Positions 44,630 to 54,205 of a DNA stretch of 64,000 bases are shown here, piece by piece (the stretch's first letter is position 1; each line of letters starts with the position of its first letter). Origin of the DNA: Thioalbus denitrificans (GTDB lineage: Bacteria > Pseudomonadota > Gammaproteobacteria > DSM-26407). The DNA lies in the NCBI RefSeq assembly GCF_003337735.1, contig NZ_QPJY01000002.1:248001-312000 (forward strand), in the 5' to 3' direction. Below the pieces are notes generated by a model that did not search any database, was not told where the DNA came from, and worked only from the letters and a program-made list of their open reading frames with translations. The translations under genes and the position numbers were made by a program.

Positions 44630-47006
44630 ACTGCCCCGGTTCGCGCACCCCGATCACCACCTCCTGGCCGGACCAGCCCGTCAACTCCCCGCGCCAGGTC
44701 AGCTCGACGGTCTCCCCGCTGCCGAGGCCGGCATCCGTCAGCAGCGCCCGGTGCAGGCCGAAACCGGCCGGCACGGTCGCCACGTCCCGCACCTCCCGCC
44801 AGCCGTTCCGCCCCCAGTGCACCACTCCCGCCTCGGGCAGGCAGACGCACAGTCGCTCCCCCCGCCACAGGGTCCGTATGGGCGCCCAGGGGGTCCACAC
44901 GGCCAGGGTCGGCGCCGGCGGCCGGCCGCCATAGCGCCGCCAGACCGGGGCCGGCCGATCGAACGGCCGGCCGAGCCGCCTGGATGCCTGCAGCTTCACC
45001 AGCTCCGCGTGGGCCCAGGCCAGCGGCATCGCCGCCCCGGTCGGACGGCCCGCCGGGTGTTCAGCGTCGGCGGGCGGCGCCGCGTCCCAGACCTGCTCCG
45101 GCAACAGGCCGAACGGACCGGCCATGGCCGCCATCGCCAGGAGGTAGGGGAGGGGATCCTCGCCCGCTGCCAGGGCGTAGTGGCCCCGTTCACCGGTGAG
45201 GAGTGGCCAGGCCCGGCCGCGTCCGGCGCCGTCGAAGGGGCGCCCGTCGGGATGCTCGCCGTAGCCGTCGCCGTTGTAGCGGTGCCACGCCGGTCCGCGG
45301 GGGGTGTCGGCCCGCAGCAGGGCGTCGGCGATCCTGACGCTGTCGCGCACCAGGGGTTCACCGGGCAGGCGCAGGCCGAAGCGCACCAGCTGCAGGAACT
45401 CGAGGCCCACCTGTTCGCTGGCCGGCAGGCCCGGGTCGTGGGCGCGGTTGCGGATGGGCAGGCGGCGGTCGAGCGCGCCGCGTTCCTGCACGACCTCCGC
45501 CGGGGCAACCCGCACGTAGTAACCAGCCACATCGTAGCGCCGCGCCAACCCCGTTCCCTGTACGGCGGTCCAGCTTTCCAGGCGGGTATTCCAGAAATCG
45601 GCCACCGCCAGGGCGGTGTCGCGCTCTTCCTGGTCCAGGAACCCGGCCCCCGCCACCAGCGCCGCGATACAGACCGCCAGGGTGAAGGGGCTGACCCCGC
45701 TGTCCTCCTCCCAGCGATCTTGCTCCGATGCGGGGCCGTGGCGAATGATGAAGCCGAGCGCCCGGCGCACCATCGTGGCGACTTCGATGCCGTCCCTGGC
45801 GTCCTGCTCCTCCAGGGCGGCGGCCAGCAGGACCGGAAACGCCGCCTCGTCCAGTTGCACGCCGTCCCAGTAGGGCTTGCCGCCCAGCCACTGGTTCTGC
45901 GACCAGTGGCCATCGGCATACTGGGAGGCGATGAGGTAGCACAGCACATCCCGCGCCTCGCCGGCGGCGCCAAGGGCGAGCAGGGCGCCGGCGCACTCCA
46001 CCAGGTCCCGTGGCCAGACCAGGTGATAGCCGCCGCGGTCATCGCGGGACTCGCCCCAGGGAATGCTCAGACTCGCCACCATGGCGCCCGGATAGATGCG
46101 GTCCTGGTGGCAGCGCAGAACCAGTGCGGAGGCCGCCAGGCAGTTCTCCAGTGCTTCCGGCAGGGCGGGATCACCGGCGGCCGGAACGCCGCCATGGGCG
46201 GCAAGGCGCTGCGACCAGTCGCGCACCTGCCGCTGCCAAGCCGTGGCGAATGGCCGGGCCAGGGCACTGAAGGCCAGGGTGGCGGCCGCCTCCCGGCTGG
46301 TGGCGATGCCGAGGGCCACGGTCGAGCGGCGCTCGAGGGGCGCCAGCAGAGCGACATTGCCGGGTCCCGCACACCGGTAGTGCCAGGCCATCCGGCCATT
46401 GCGCCTGAAATCCTGCCAACCGTCGCTGACGCCCACGTACCCGGCACTGCCCGGTCCGCACCCATCCGACTGTCCCGCAGCCACCGCCGCCAGGGCCAGC
46501 CCGAACGGTCCCTGCTCCGCCCACAGCACATTGCGGCCGCGGTGACGCCCCGCCGCGGCGCGGTTGCCGAGCCCCGTGCCACCCAGGTGGGGCGCCAGCA
46601 GGACGTAGGGGCGCAAGTCCCCGTCACCCTCGAGCGTCACCTCCAGCAGGAGCACATCCCGATCCGCGTCCGGGACCACCCGGAGGGTGAGTGCGAAGCG
46701 GGGATGGCGGTGCATCACCTGCAGTGCGGGCACCCCGGGCCGGGCCAGGCTCAGGTCGGGCGCCGGTAGCCGCTTCACCTCCACCCAGAATCCCCGCCCG
46801 TCGGCCACGATGAAACCGAGATCGCGCACCTGGGGGATATCGATGCGCGGGTGGTAGACCTCGGTGACGATGCCGCCGGCGACGGTGAACCAGAGCCTCG
46901 ACGCGCCCAGGCTGCAACCCACCAGCTGTTTGCGGCTGTCGGTCCAGGTGGGCGTCAGCCCCGGCTTTCCCGGCGCCTCCATGGCCTGCTCCTCAACCGT
47001 GCTCAT
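44628..47006 (-). CDS. GH15 glucoamylase-like glycoside hydrolase
   Basis: A 792-residue enzyme with an N-terminal beta-sandwich (about 1-270) and an (alpha/alpha)6 GH15 barrel. Barrel motifs: GGYHLVWPRDLVECAGALLALG, DGHWSQNQWLGGKPYWDGVQLDE and RWEEDSGVSPF with the likely acid Glu. PFGLLPEQVWD carries the likely base Glu. It should release glucose from alpha-1,4-glucans or trehalose-like substrates. No signal peptide, so probably cytosolic and acting on glycogen or maltodextrins. ATG 47006 has AGGAAGG at a good distance; a GTG at 47012 is the alternative. Last gene of the DUF202-YfdX-transaldolase-like operon and overlaps the preceding gene. Confidence 0.87.
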   Translation of the reverse strand: MSTVEEQAMEAPGKPGLTPTWTDSRKQLVGCSLGASRLWFTVAGGIVTEVYHPRIDIPQVRDLGFIVADGRGFWVEVKRLPAPDLSLARPGVPALQVMHRHPRFALTLRVVPDADRDVLLLEVTLEGDGDLRPYVLLAPHLGGTGLGNRAAAGRHRGRNVLWAEQGPFGLALAAVAAGQSDGCGPGSAGYVGVSDGWQDFRRNGRMAWHYRCAGPGNVALLAPLERRSTVALGIATSREAAATLAFSALARPFATAWQRQVRDWSQRLAAHGGVPAAGDPALPEALENCLAASALVLRCHQDRIYPGAMVASLSIPWGESRDDRGGYHLVWPRDLVECAGALLALGAAGEARDVLCYLIASQYADGHWSQNQWLGGKPYWDGVQLDEAAFPVLLAAALEEQDARDGIEVATMVRRALGFIIRHGPASEQDRWEEDSGVSPFTLAVCIAALVAGAGFLDQEERDTALAVADFWNTRLESWTAVQGTGLARRYDVAGYYVRVAPAEVVQERGALDRRLPIRNRAHDPGLPASEQVGLEFLQLVRFGLRLPGEPLVRDSVRIADALLRADTPRGPAWHRYNGDGYGEHPDGRPFDGAGRGRAWPLLTGERGHYALAAGEDPLPYLLAMAAMAGPFGLLPEQVWDAAPPADAEHPAGRPTGAAMPLAWAHAELVKLQASRRLGRPFDRPAPVWRRYGGRPPAPTLAVWTPWAPIRTLWRGERLCVCLPEAGVVHWGRNGWREVRDVATVPAGFGLHRALLTDAGLGSGETVELTWRGELTGWSGQEVVIGVREPGQ

Positions 47007-48090
47007 CCGCACCCTTCCTGTCTGCGGCTACCGCATCCCGCAGGCGCTGTTCGAGCCGGCGCTGACGCTGCAGCAGGACCTCGTGCTGCAACCTGCCGAA
47101 TGACCGGCTATCCGCGTTGTCCACGCTGAACCGCTGCGTCCGTTCGGCCGGTTCCGGCGCGCCCTCTCCGGCCAGTGGACAGGCCGTCAGTCCGCTGTCC
47201 CGCGGGCAGCGCGACACCAGGGTGTGGAGGGGCAGTGCATGGTGGGTGTCCGGTGCCCGCAGACAGGCACAGACCGGTGACCGGTCAGCCGCACCGGTCC
47301 ATCCGGTCCAGATCAGCCGGGGCGCCCGCGCGCCATAGCGGTAGAGTTCGCTCCAGCGGTGCGAGCGTTGCAGGCGGCGCCAGGTGAGGAGGGCCTGGCG
47401 GGCGGTTGCGGGGCAATGGCACTCCGGCCCCGGGATTTGCCCGGCCGCCGCAGGCCCGATCGGGCGGAAGCCCGCAAACAGGCTGATGGTGCCCAGGGGA
47501 CGCCCGGCATCGAATCGCGCCTCCAGCGCCGCGAGCAGGGCGGCATCGACACGGGCCAGGGTCGCGGCCGTGAAGACCAGCCCCACATGCACGCTGACGC
47601 CGGCATGGACCAGCTGGGGCACGACGGCCAGGCCGGCCGGCGTCCCCGGGACATGCACCACCACGTTGGGTTGAACCAGCAGCCGGCGGAGATGGCGGAC
47701 CTCGGCGGACAGTTCCTCCGCGTGCAGGGCGTGGCGCGGATGGACTTCGACGCTCACCAGGCCCTGTTCACCGCCGCTGGAGCGATAGACGGGTAGAAAA
47801 CGCTCCGCGGTCATTGCCGCCAATTCCAGGTAGAGATGCCGGTGGAGCGAGCCCAGTGTGGTACTGGCCCGGATCCCTCCCACCCGTGCCGATTCACCCG
47901 CCAGCCCGGGGATGGCGTCCTCCAGCCGCAGCATGGTGCCCGCCAGTTCCTCCCCGAACGGCAGCCGTTCAAGCTCTCCGGAGGTGATCAGCGCGGGGCT
48001 GACGCCATCCAGCCACATGCCGTGGCGCCGGGTCGGTTCCGGGATCCGCTCCGGGGCCGCCGTCTTCGGGTGCCGTGAAGTCGTGTCCAT
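46993..48090 (-). CDS. Transaldolase-like protein lacking the catalytic lysine
   Basis: A 365-residue homologue of bacterial transaldolase. Family landmarks align: MWLDGVSPALITSGELERL (Asp28), FLPVYRSSGGEQGLVSVEVHP (Glu115), LLVQPNVVVHVPGTPAGL and VHVGLVFTAATL. In true transaldolases the third landmark reads VMIKVPAT and its Lys forms the Schiff base; here the codon at 47653-47655 is His (His146). The usual TSNPTIF motif and the Asn of the NVTL/NLTL strand are also lost. It is therefore probably not a transaldolase. The Cys-containing C-terminus (ECHCPAT, VCACLR, CPRDSGLTACPL) is unusual too. ATG 48090 has GAGGG upstream; GTG 48108 is the alternative. Confidence 0.72.
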   Translation of the reverse strand: MDTTSRHPKTAAPERIPEPTRRHGMWLDGVSPALITSGELERLPFGEELAGTMLRLEDAIPGLAGESARVGGIRASTTLGSLHRHLYLELAAMTAERFLPVYRSSGGEQGLVSVEVHPRHALHAEELSAEVRHLRRLLVQPNVVVHVPGTPAGLAVVPQLVHAGVSVHVGLVFTAATLARVDAALLAALEARFDAGRPLGTISLFAGFRPIGPAAAGQIPGPECHCPATARQALLTWRRLQRSHRWSELYRYGARAPRLIWTGWTGAADRSPVCACLRAPDTHHALPLHTLVSRCPRDSGLTACPLAGEGAPEPAERTQRFSVDNADSRSFGRLQHEVLLQRQRRLEQRLRDAVAADRKGADEHG

Positions 48091-48117
48091 GGCCGCGTCC
48101 CTCGCCACCGGAGCCGA

Positions 48118-48771
48118 TCAGGATGCCGTGCCGGCAAGCAACTGGAGGAGGCTCTTCTCGGCGGCGGGGAGCAGATCGGCTGCGGGCGGCTGCTGCCGGG
48201 TCATGATCTGATCCAGGGCCTGCCTGATACTGTCCGCGGCGGCATCGAGGGGCAGATCGATCCAGTCCCGCACCAGCGTCCGGTCCAGCTCCTCCAGCGT
48301 TTTCAGCGCCAGGGCATGGTCGGGGGTCTCCAGGGCGCGCTTGGCGTTCTGCAGCAGTTCACGGGCATGTGGCAGGCCGGGATCATTCCCGAGCCGTTCC
48401 AGTGCCCGCTCCAGGGGCAGCAGGTCGACCAGCGCCTCGCGGTTGTCCTCGATTTTCAGTTTCAGCTGCAGATAACGGAGCAGGGCGCGCGCCTCACCGG
48501 TGGGCTGATCCATGCGGGCAAGGGCGATCAGATCCCGGGCCCATGACAGCGACTCCACCACCCGGGAGAGCGCCTTCTGATCATCCTTCGCCGCCTGGAC
48601 ACCATGCTCGGCCTCGGCAACCTTCTCCAGCGCGGATGCCACCAGCGCGCGGGTGCCCGGCAGGACGGGGGTCGGGGGCGAATCCTGCGCCGCCGCGGCG
48701 ACGCCGAGGCTGGTGGCGCCGAGTCCTCCCAGCAACAGCAGGATGGCGATGAAGCGGGGCAGGCTGGACAT
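48118..48771 (-). CDS. YfdX-like periplasmic protein (paralogue 1)
   Basis: A 217-residue helical protein with a signal peptide ending GVAAAAQ. The segment DLLPLERALERLGNDPGLPHARELLQ, followed by AKRALETPDHALALKTLEELDRTLV and IDLPL, aligns with the YfdX protein encoded at 54206-55477 (DLIPIYSSLDEIQ, AREHIDKAKQRLQKGD, VDLPLQRTRNRIEAA), so the two are paralogues. YfdX proteins are stress-induced; chaperone-like or acid-stress roles have been proposed in enterobacteria. AAGGAG 7 nt before the ATG. Second gene of the DUF202 operon. Confidence 0.7.
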   Translation of the reverse strand: MSSLPRFIAILLLLGGLGATSLGVAAAAQDSPPTPVLPGTRALVASALEKVAEAEHGVQAAKDDQKALSRVVESLSWARDLIALARMDQPTGEARALLRYLQLKLKIEDNREALVDLLPLERALERLGNDPGLPHARELLQNAKRALETPDHALALKTLEELDRTLVRDWIDLPLDAAADSIRQALDQIMTRQQPPAADLLPAAEKSLLQLLAGTAS

Positions 48772-48790
48772 GGGCGAACTCCTTGTGGAT

Positions 48791-49165
48791 TTACAGAATG
48801 CGGGTCAGGTAGGCCAGCAGGTAGAGCCCGAACAGGACCATGGACGAGGGCAGACCGATACCGAGCAGACGGCTGCGGAAGCGGGCCGGCGCCTCGCCCT
48901 CCAGTTCCCGCCCGGTGCGGAAGAAGCGCAATGCCGCACAGACGTTCATGACGATTCCCAGGCAGACCAGGGAGAGGCTTACCAGCCAGCTCCCGTTGCC
49001 GTGCTGCTGGACACCCTGCAGGCCGTGGGTCTCCACCGCGACGGCCGCCAGGAAAATATCGAATTTCTCCACCAGGAAACCGAGCATCATCACCGTGATG
49101 CCGGTGCGGACCCAGGCCAGGAAGGTGCGCTCATTGGCTGCGTGGTCGCGGTAGTGATTGATCAT
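48791..49165 (-). CDS. DUF202/YidH-like membrane protein
   Basis: A 124-residue inner-membrane protein of the DUF202 family: NHYRDHAANERTFLAWVRTGI leads the first of three membrane helices, then LVEKFD, a variable loop, and helices near residues 64-84 and 100-120. Function unknown in the family. ATG 49165 gives the standard start; a GTG at 49186 would add seven residues. First gene of a four-gene operon (YfdX, transaldolase-like, GH15), preceded by a sigma54-like promoter and a dyad. Confidence 0.83.
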   Translation of the reverse strand: MINHYRDHAANERTFLAWVRTGITVMMLGFLVEKFDIFLAAVAVETHGLQGVQQHGNGSWLVSLSLVCLGIVMNVCAALRFFRTGRELEGEAPARFRSRLLGIGLPSSMVLFGLYLLAYLTRIL

Positions 49166-49222
49166 CGTCGTGCGTTGGGCCTCCACCGGTTGGGGGTTGT
49201 CGTGTGGGTTGCAACCAGGTCA

Positions 49223-49240
49223 ATGCAACGAGTGCGCCAG
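49223..49240 (-). promoter_or_regulatory. Sigma54-like promoter of the DUF202 operon
   Basis: Minus strand CTGGCGCACTCGTTGCAT: GG-N10-GC with TGGC at -24 and TTGCAT at -12. The predicted start near 49212 gives a leader of about 47 nt to ATG 49165. Confidence 0.55.
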
Positions 49241-49281
49241 AATGGCTATCGCTTTCAATACAGTCGGTTGCGATCTCTGCG

Positions 49282-49319
49282 TCATATTCAGCCGGTGGTG
49301 TTGGTGGTGGATATGAACC
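49282..49319. promoter_or_regulatory. Enhancer-like dyad upstream of the DUF202 operon
   Basis: TCATATTCAGC (49282-49292) and GGTGGATATGA (49306-49316) form an imperfect inverted repeat (9 of 11). The right arm extends to GGTGGATATGAACC, identical to the arms of the perfect dyad at 54136. Centre lies about 85-90 bp upstream of the predicted sigma54 start. Confidence 0.55.
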
Positions 49320-49330
49320 GCTGCCGGAAG

Positions 49331-49358
49331 CAAAAAAAGGGCGGCCGAGAGGCCGCCC
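49331..49358 (-). terminator. Rho-independent terminator of the MucD/DegP gene
   Basis: Minus-strand GGGCGGCC-tctc-GGCCGCCC (8-bp arms, 4-nt loop) followed by seven T, 36 nt after the stop codon. It isolates the protease gene from the DUF202 operon. Confidence 0.9.
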
Positions 49359-49393
49359 GAATGCTCCAGGAGGAGCTGGGGGGTCGGGGGTGT

Positions 49394-50806
49394 TCAGTCG
49401 GCGTCCGGCAGCCGCAGGGCGATGAAGATATTGCTGTCGCCACGCCGGATCAGCAGCGGCAGGCCCTTGCCGTGGGGCAACTCCTTGATGAGCCCGCTCA
49501 GCTGGCCGACGTCGGTGACATCCTTGCCGTCCAGGTTCAGGATGACATCGCCCGGACGGATGCCGGCCTCGGCGGCGGGGCCCGGTTCGACACCGGTCAC
49601 CAGGACGCCGCGCCCGCCTTCCTTGATCGCGTCGCGCTGTTCCCGGGTAAGATTCCTGACGGCCATCTTCAGCACCGCCTTGCCGCCGTCCGGGGCGGCC
49701 ATCGCCGAGGTCTCCTCGGTCAGGGCCTCGATGGTGACCTTGATTTCCCGCTCCTTGCCGCCACGGAGCACCCGCAGGCCGACCTCGGTGCCGGGCCGCG
49801 TGTCGCCCACCAGCGGCGGGAGCTGGGAGGATTGCTCGATGGCCTCGCCGGCGAAGCCGAGGATGACGTCACCGGGCTCGAGGCCCGCCTTTGCGGCCGG
49901 GCTGTCCGGCGTCACCTGGGCCACCAGGGCGCCGCGGGGGCGCTCCAGCCCGAAGCTTTCGGCCAGGTCCTGGTTGACGCCCTGGATCATCACTCCGAGC
50001 CAGCCCCGTTCCACGTGCCCGGTGGTCTTCAGCTGCTCGACCACTTTCATGGCCACATTGATGGGAATGGCGAATGAGAGCCCCATGTAACCGCCGGTCT
50101 TGCTGTAGATCTGGGAGTTGATGCCCACCACCTCCCCGTCGGTGTTGAACAGCGGTCCGCCGGAGTTGCCCGGGTTCACCGCCACGTCGGTCTGGATGAA
50201 GGGGACATAGGTGTCGCTGGGCAGGTTGCGGCCCAGGGCGCTGACGATACCCGCGGTCGCGGTGTGTTCCAGACCGAAGGGCGAGCCGATGGCGAGTACC
50301 CACTCGCCGACTTCGAGGGTGTCGGAATCGCCCAGGTGCGCGATGGGCAGGTCCTTTGCATCCACTTTCAACAGCGCCACATCGCTGCGCTCGTCCATGC
50401 CCACCAGCGTCGCCGGCTTCTCCCGGTGGTCGTTGAAGCGCACGGTGATGCGATCGGCATCCTTGACCACGTGGGCATTGGTGAGGATGTAGCCGTCGCT
50501 GGAAATCACCGTCCCCGAGCCGAGGGAACGGACCCGCTGCGGCTGATCCGGACGGTTCTCGAAAAAGCGCCGGAAGAAGTCGTTCAAGGGACTGCCCTCG
50601 GGGAGATCCGGCATGCCGGGAGGCAGTTCCGCCACCATCTCGCCATTCTGTTCCGTACTGACGTTCACGACCGTGGCGGCGTTGTTCTTCACCAGGTTCT
50701 TGAAATCGGGCAGCGCCGTGGCCTGGGCCATGGTCTGCTGGGACGCGCCCAGCAGGAGAGCCAGTGCGGTCACGGCGGCCAGCAGCGGTTTGTAGTGTCT
50801 GTTCAT
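49394..50806 (-). CDS. mucD: Periplasmic serine protease DegP/MucD
   Basis: HtrA-family protease-chaperone of 470 residues. Signal peptide (AAVTALALLLGASQQTMAQA), trypsin-like domain with the triad His in ILTNAHVV, Asp in RSDVALLKV and Ser in NPGNSGGPLF, then two PDZ domains (RGWLGVMIQGVNQDLAESFGL; RGVLVTGVEPGPAAEAG). It degrades or refolds misfolded envelope proteins. ATG 50806 with a close GAGG is preferred to the upstream ATG at 50821. It lies downstream of an NtrC-type regulator gene with a 276-bp gap holding a sigma54-like promoter, and ends at its own terminator. Confidence 0.93.
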   Translation of the reverse strand: MNRHYKPLLAAVTALALLLGASQQTMAQATALPDFKNLVKNNAATVVNVSTEQNGEMVAELPPGMPDLPEGSPLNDFFRRFFENRPDQPQRVRSLGSGTVISSDGYILTNAHVVKDADRITVRFNDHREKPATLVGMDERSDVALLKVDAKDLPIAHLGDSDTLEVGEWVLAIGSPFGLEHTATAGIVSALGRNLPSDTYVPFIQTDVAVNPGNSGGPLFNTDGEVVGINSQIYSKTGGYMGLSFAIPINVAMKVVEQLKTTGHVERGWLGVMIQGVNQDLAESFGLERPRGALVAQVTPDSPAAKAGLEPGDVILGFAGEAIEQSSQLPPLVGDTRPGTEVGLRVLRGGKEREIKVTIEALTEETSAMAAPDGGKAVLKMAVRNLTREQRDAIKEGGRGVLVTGVEPGPAAEAGIRPGDVILNLDGKDVTDVGQLSGLIKELPHGKGLPLLIRRGDSNIFIALRLPDAD

Positions 50807-50878
50807 GGTCCTCGTTCCCATACCGCGTGATTCGGATCATTCCTGCCGCACAGCGGGAGCTGTGCTCTGCTGAAACAG

Positions 50879-50895
50879 GGCAGTTTCCATGCCAA
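50879..50895 (-). promoter_or_regulatory. Sigma54-like promoter of the protease gene
   Basis: Minus strand TTGGCATGGAAACTGCC: GG-N10-GC with TGGCAT at -24 and CTGC at -12. Start near 50867, leader about 60 nt. The rest of the 276-bp gap (50807-51082) shows no gene. Confidence 0.5.
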
Positions 50896-51082
50896 TGATG
50901 CAACCTGCTGTTTTCACGAAGTGGGCAACCGGTGCCCGGCTGCGGGGATGGTCACGGCTGGTGGACTTCAACCAGGGTCAGGTGGTGGCGGTGGGGATAT
51001 GCACCGCCGGCCCGGGGGCGGCGGGAAGTGACCTCCCCCCGGCCGGGGCAGGCGCCGGCAGGGCGGACGGCCACGCCGGGTG

Positions 51083-52472
<1,390 letters not shown>

Positions 52473-52486
<14 letters not shown>

Positions 52487-53978
52487 TCGTCCCGCAGCGC
52501 AATAGCAGACTCACACAGGCGCCCCCTGGCTCGCGGGCGCCCAGTTCCAGGCGGCCATCCTGCTCCCGGGCAAAGCGCTGCACCATGGCCAGTCCGAGGC
52601 CGGTGCCGCCCTCGCGCCAGCTCGCGAACGCCCGTACCCCGTCCTGCAGCAGCTCGGCGGGCAGCCCCGGGCCGTCGTCGGCGACGGACAGGCGCAGTTG
52701 GCCGGCCTCGCAGGCGGCCGTCACGTGAATATGCCCCTCCCGATCGCCGATCGCCTGGGCGGCGTTGAGCAGCAGGTTCAGTATCGCCTGGCGCAGACCG
52801 GCCTCCGGCAACCGGCAACACAGTCCCGGCGTGACCTCCGCGTCGAGCCGCACCCGTGCCGGCACCTGCAGACGCACCAGTTCCAGCAGTTCCTCCAGTG
52901 TCCGCCCGAGATCCACCGCCACCGGGGGCTCCGGTGGCGTGCGGGCCTGGCCCAGCAGATCGTTGAGCAGTCGGGAGAGGCGCTTGATCTCGCCCAGAAT
53001 CAGTTCGATCCGATCCCGGTGGCCGGCATCGGTGAGATCCCGGTGCAGGCCGCTCAACGCCATCTGCACCCCCGCGAGGGGGTTGCGCAGTTCGTGGGCC
53101 ACCCCGGCGGCCACCTCACCCACCGCCGCGAGACGCTCGGAACGGGCCAGTTCCCGCTGCTGCTGGAGCAGGGTGGCGGTGGCGCGATGGACGGCGGCCT
53201 CGAGTGACTCCTGCCGTTCCCGGTGGTGCCGCTCCAGCTCCTGCAACCGTTCGACCATGTGATTGTAATTCTCGAATACGGGGAGCAGGACGGGCGTGAC
53301 GTTTTCTGTCGCGGCGCTCCGGTACTCCTGGCGCGCCAGGTGGGCCATGAGATCGCGGAGGTTGTTCAGGGGCAGAAGGATGCGGCGCCGGAGCAGGAAC
53401 AGAAGCATCAGACCGAGCAGCGGGATGACGACGGTCAGGGCCGAGGAGACCCGCAGCTCCAGCAGCGCGTTGTTCTGCACATCGCGCAGCAGCGTGTCGT
53501 GGGCACGGTATTCCGACACCAGCGCCGTGCGCAGCTCGCCCAGGGCGGCGATGAGGGCGGTCCTGGGATTGCGCTTCAGGTCGTCCAGCAGGATACGGGC
53601 CCGGCGCAGGCGCGACGGGGTGTCCTGCACCAGGCTATCGTCGCCGCCCAGCAGCCGATCCAGATCCCTGCGCAAGGCGCCGAAATCCACGTCTCCCGAA
53701 TCCGCCGAGGTGTCGAGGCTCTCCACCAGGGCTTCCTGGAGCCGCAGCCCGAGGTCCTGGAGCCGGTAGAGGTGCAGCTGATGGGCATGGATGGGATCGA
53801 GCCGCTCCAGGCTGCGCCAGGAGGCGCCCACCAGCAGCGCCAGGCTGCAGACCAGCAGTATGGCGGTGATGGCCGCGGGCAGCCAGGCGGAACGCAATAG
53901 CAGGGATCGAAGCATCAATGGCTGGCCATGGCGGGGTTTCCATGCATTAAATCGCTGCAGCCAGGTGCTTGCAAACAT
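52473..53978 (-). CDS. Sensor histidine kinase, partner of the NtrC-type regulator
   Basis: A 501-residue kinase with two membrane helices (about 33-52 and 180-198) around a helical periplasmic domain of about 125 residues (VDFGALRRDLDRLLGGDDSL, LKRNPRTALIAALGELRTAL). A HAMP segment, a coiled coil, the H-box VAHELRNPLAGV, the N-box NLLLNAAQAI and the G motifs ADDGPGLP and GGTGLGL follow. ATG 53978 has GAGG about 8 nt upstream; an ATG at 53915 is the alternative. Operon head for the regulator, behind a sigma54-like promoter and a perfect dyad. The all-helical sensor suggests detection of envelope perturbation or a periplasmic helical partner (inference). Confidence 0.9.
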
Positions 53979-54052
53979 TCACGGCGCCTCGTCGGATCCT
54001 CCCGGACAAACAGGGTTGCCCGGATTCAGCCGGAGCCCCCGGCGTGAATCCC

Positions 54053-54070
54053 ATGCAGGGTCCCTGCCAA
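54053..54070 (-). promoter_or_regulatory. Sigma54-like promoter of the kinase-regulator operon
   Basis: Minus strand TTGGCAGGGACCCTGCAT: GG-N10-GC, TGGCA at -24 and CTGCAT at -12. Start near 54041, leader about 63 nt. Confidence 0.55.
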
Positions 54071-54135
54071 CCGTGAATCTCAGCGCAGACGCCGGCCCCG
54101 GCCCGCCGGGAAGGGATGCCGCGTGGTTGAAAACC

Positions 54136-54167
54136 GGTTCATATCCACCAGTCGGTGGATATGAACC
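54136..54167. promoter_or_regulatory. Perfect 14-bp inverted repeat, enhancer candidate
   Basis: GGTTCATATCCACC, 4-nt loop AGTC, GGTGGATATGAACC. It is centred about 110 bp upstream of the predicted sigma54 start of the kinase operon. No T-tract on either side and it lies 38 nt after a stop codon, so a terminator is a less likely reading. The right arm recurs exactly at 49306-49319. Confidence 0.65.
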
Positions 54168-54205
54168 ATGCCGCTTGCCCTTCCTCCGGACCCATCACGG
54201 CGGGC

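Noticed and set aside
50990-51005. GGTGGGGATATGCACC as an enhancer site for the protease gene
   Set aside because: It resembles GGTGGATATGAACC only with a 2-bp insertion and a mismatch, in a G-rich stretch; too weak to list as a site.
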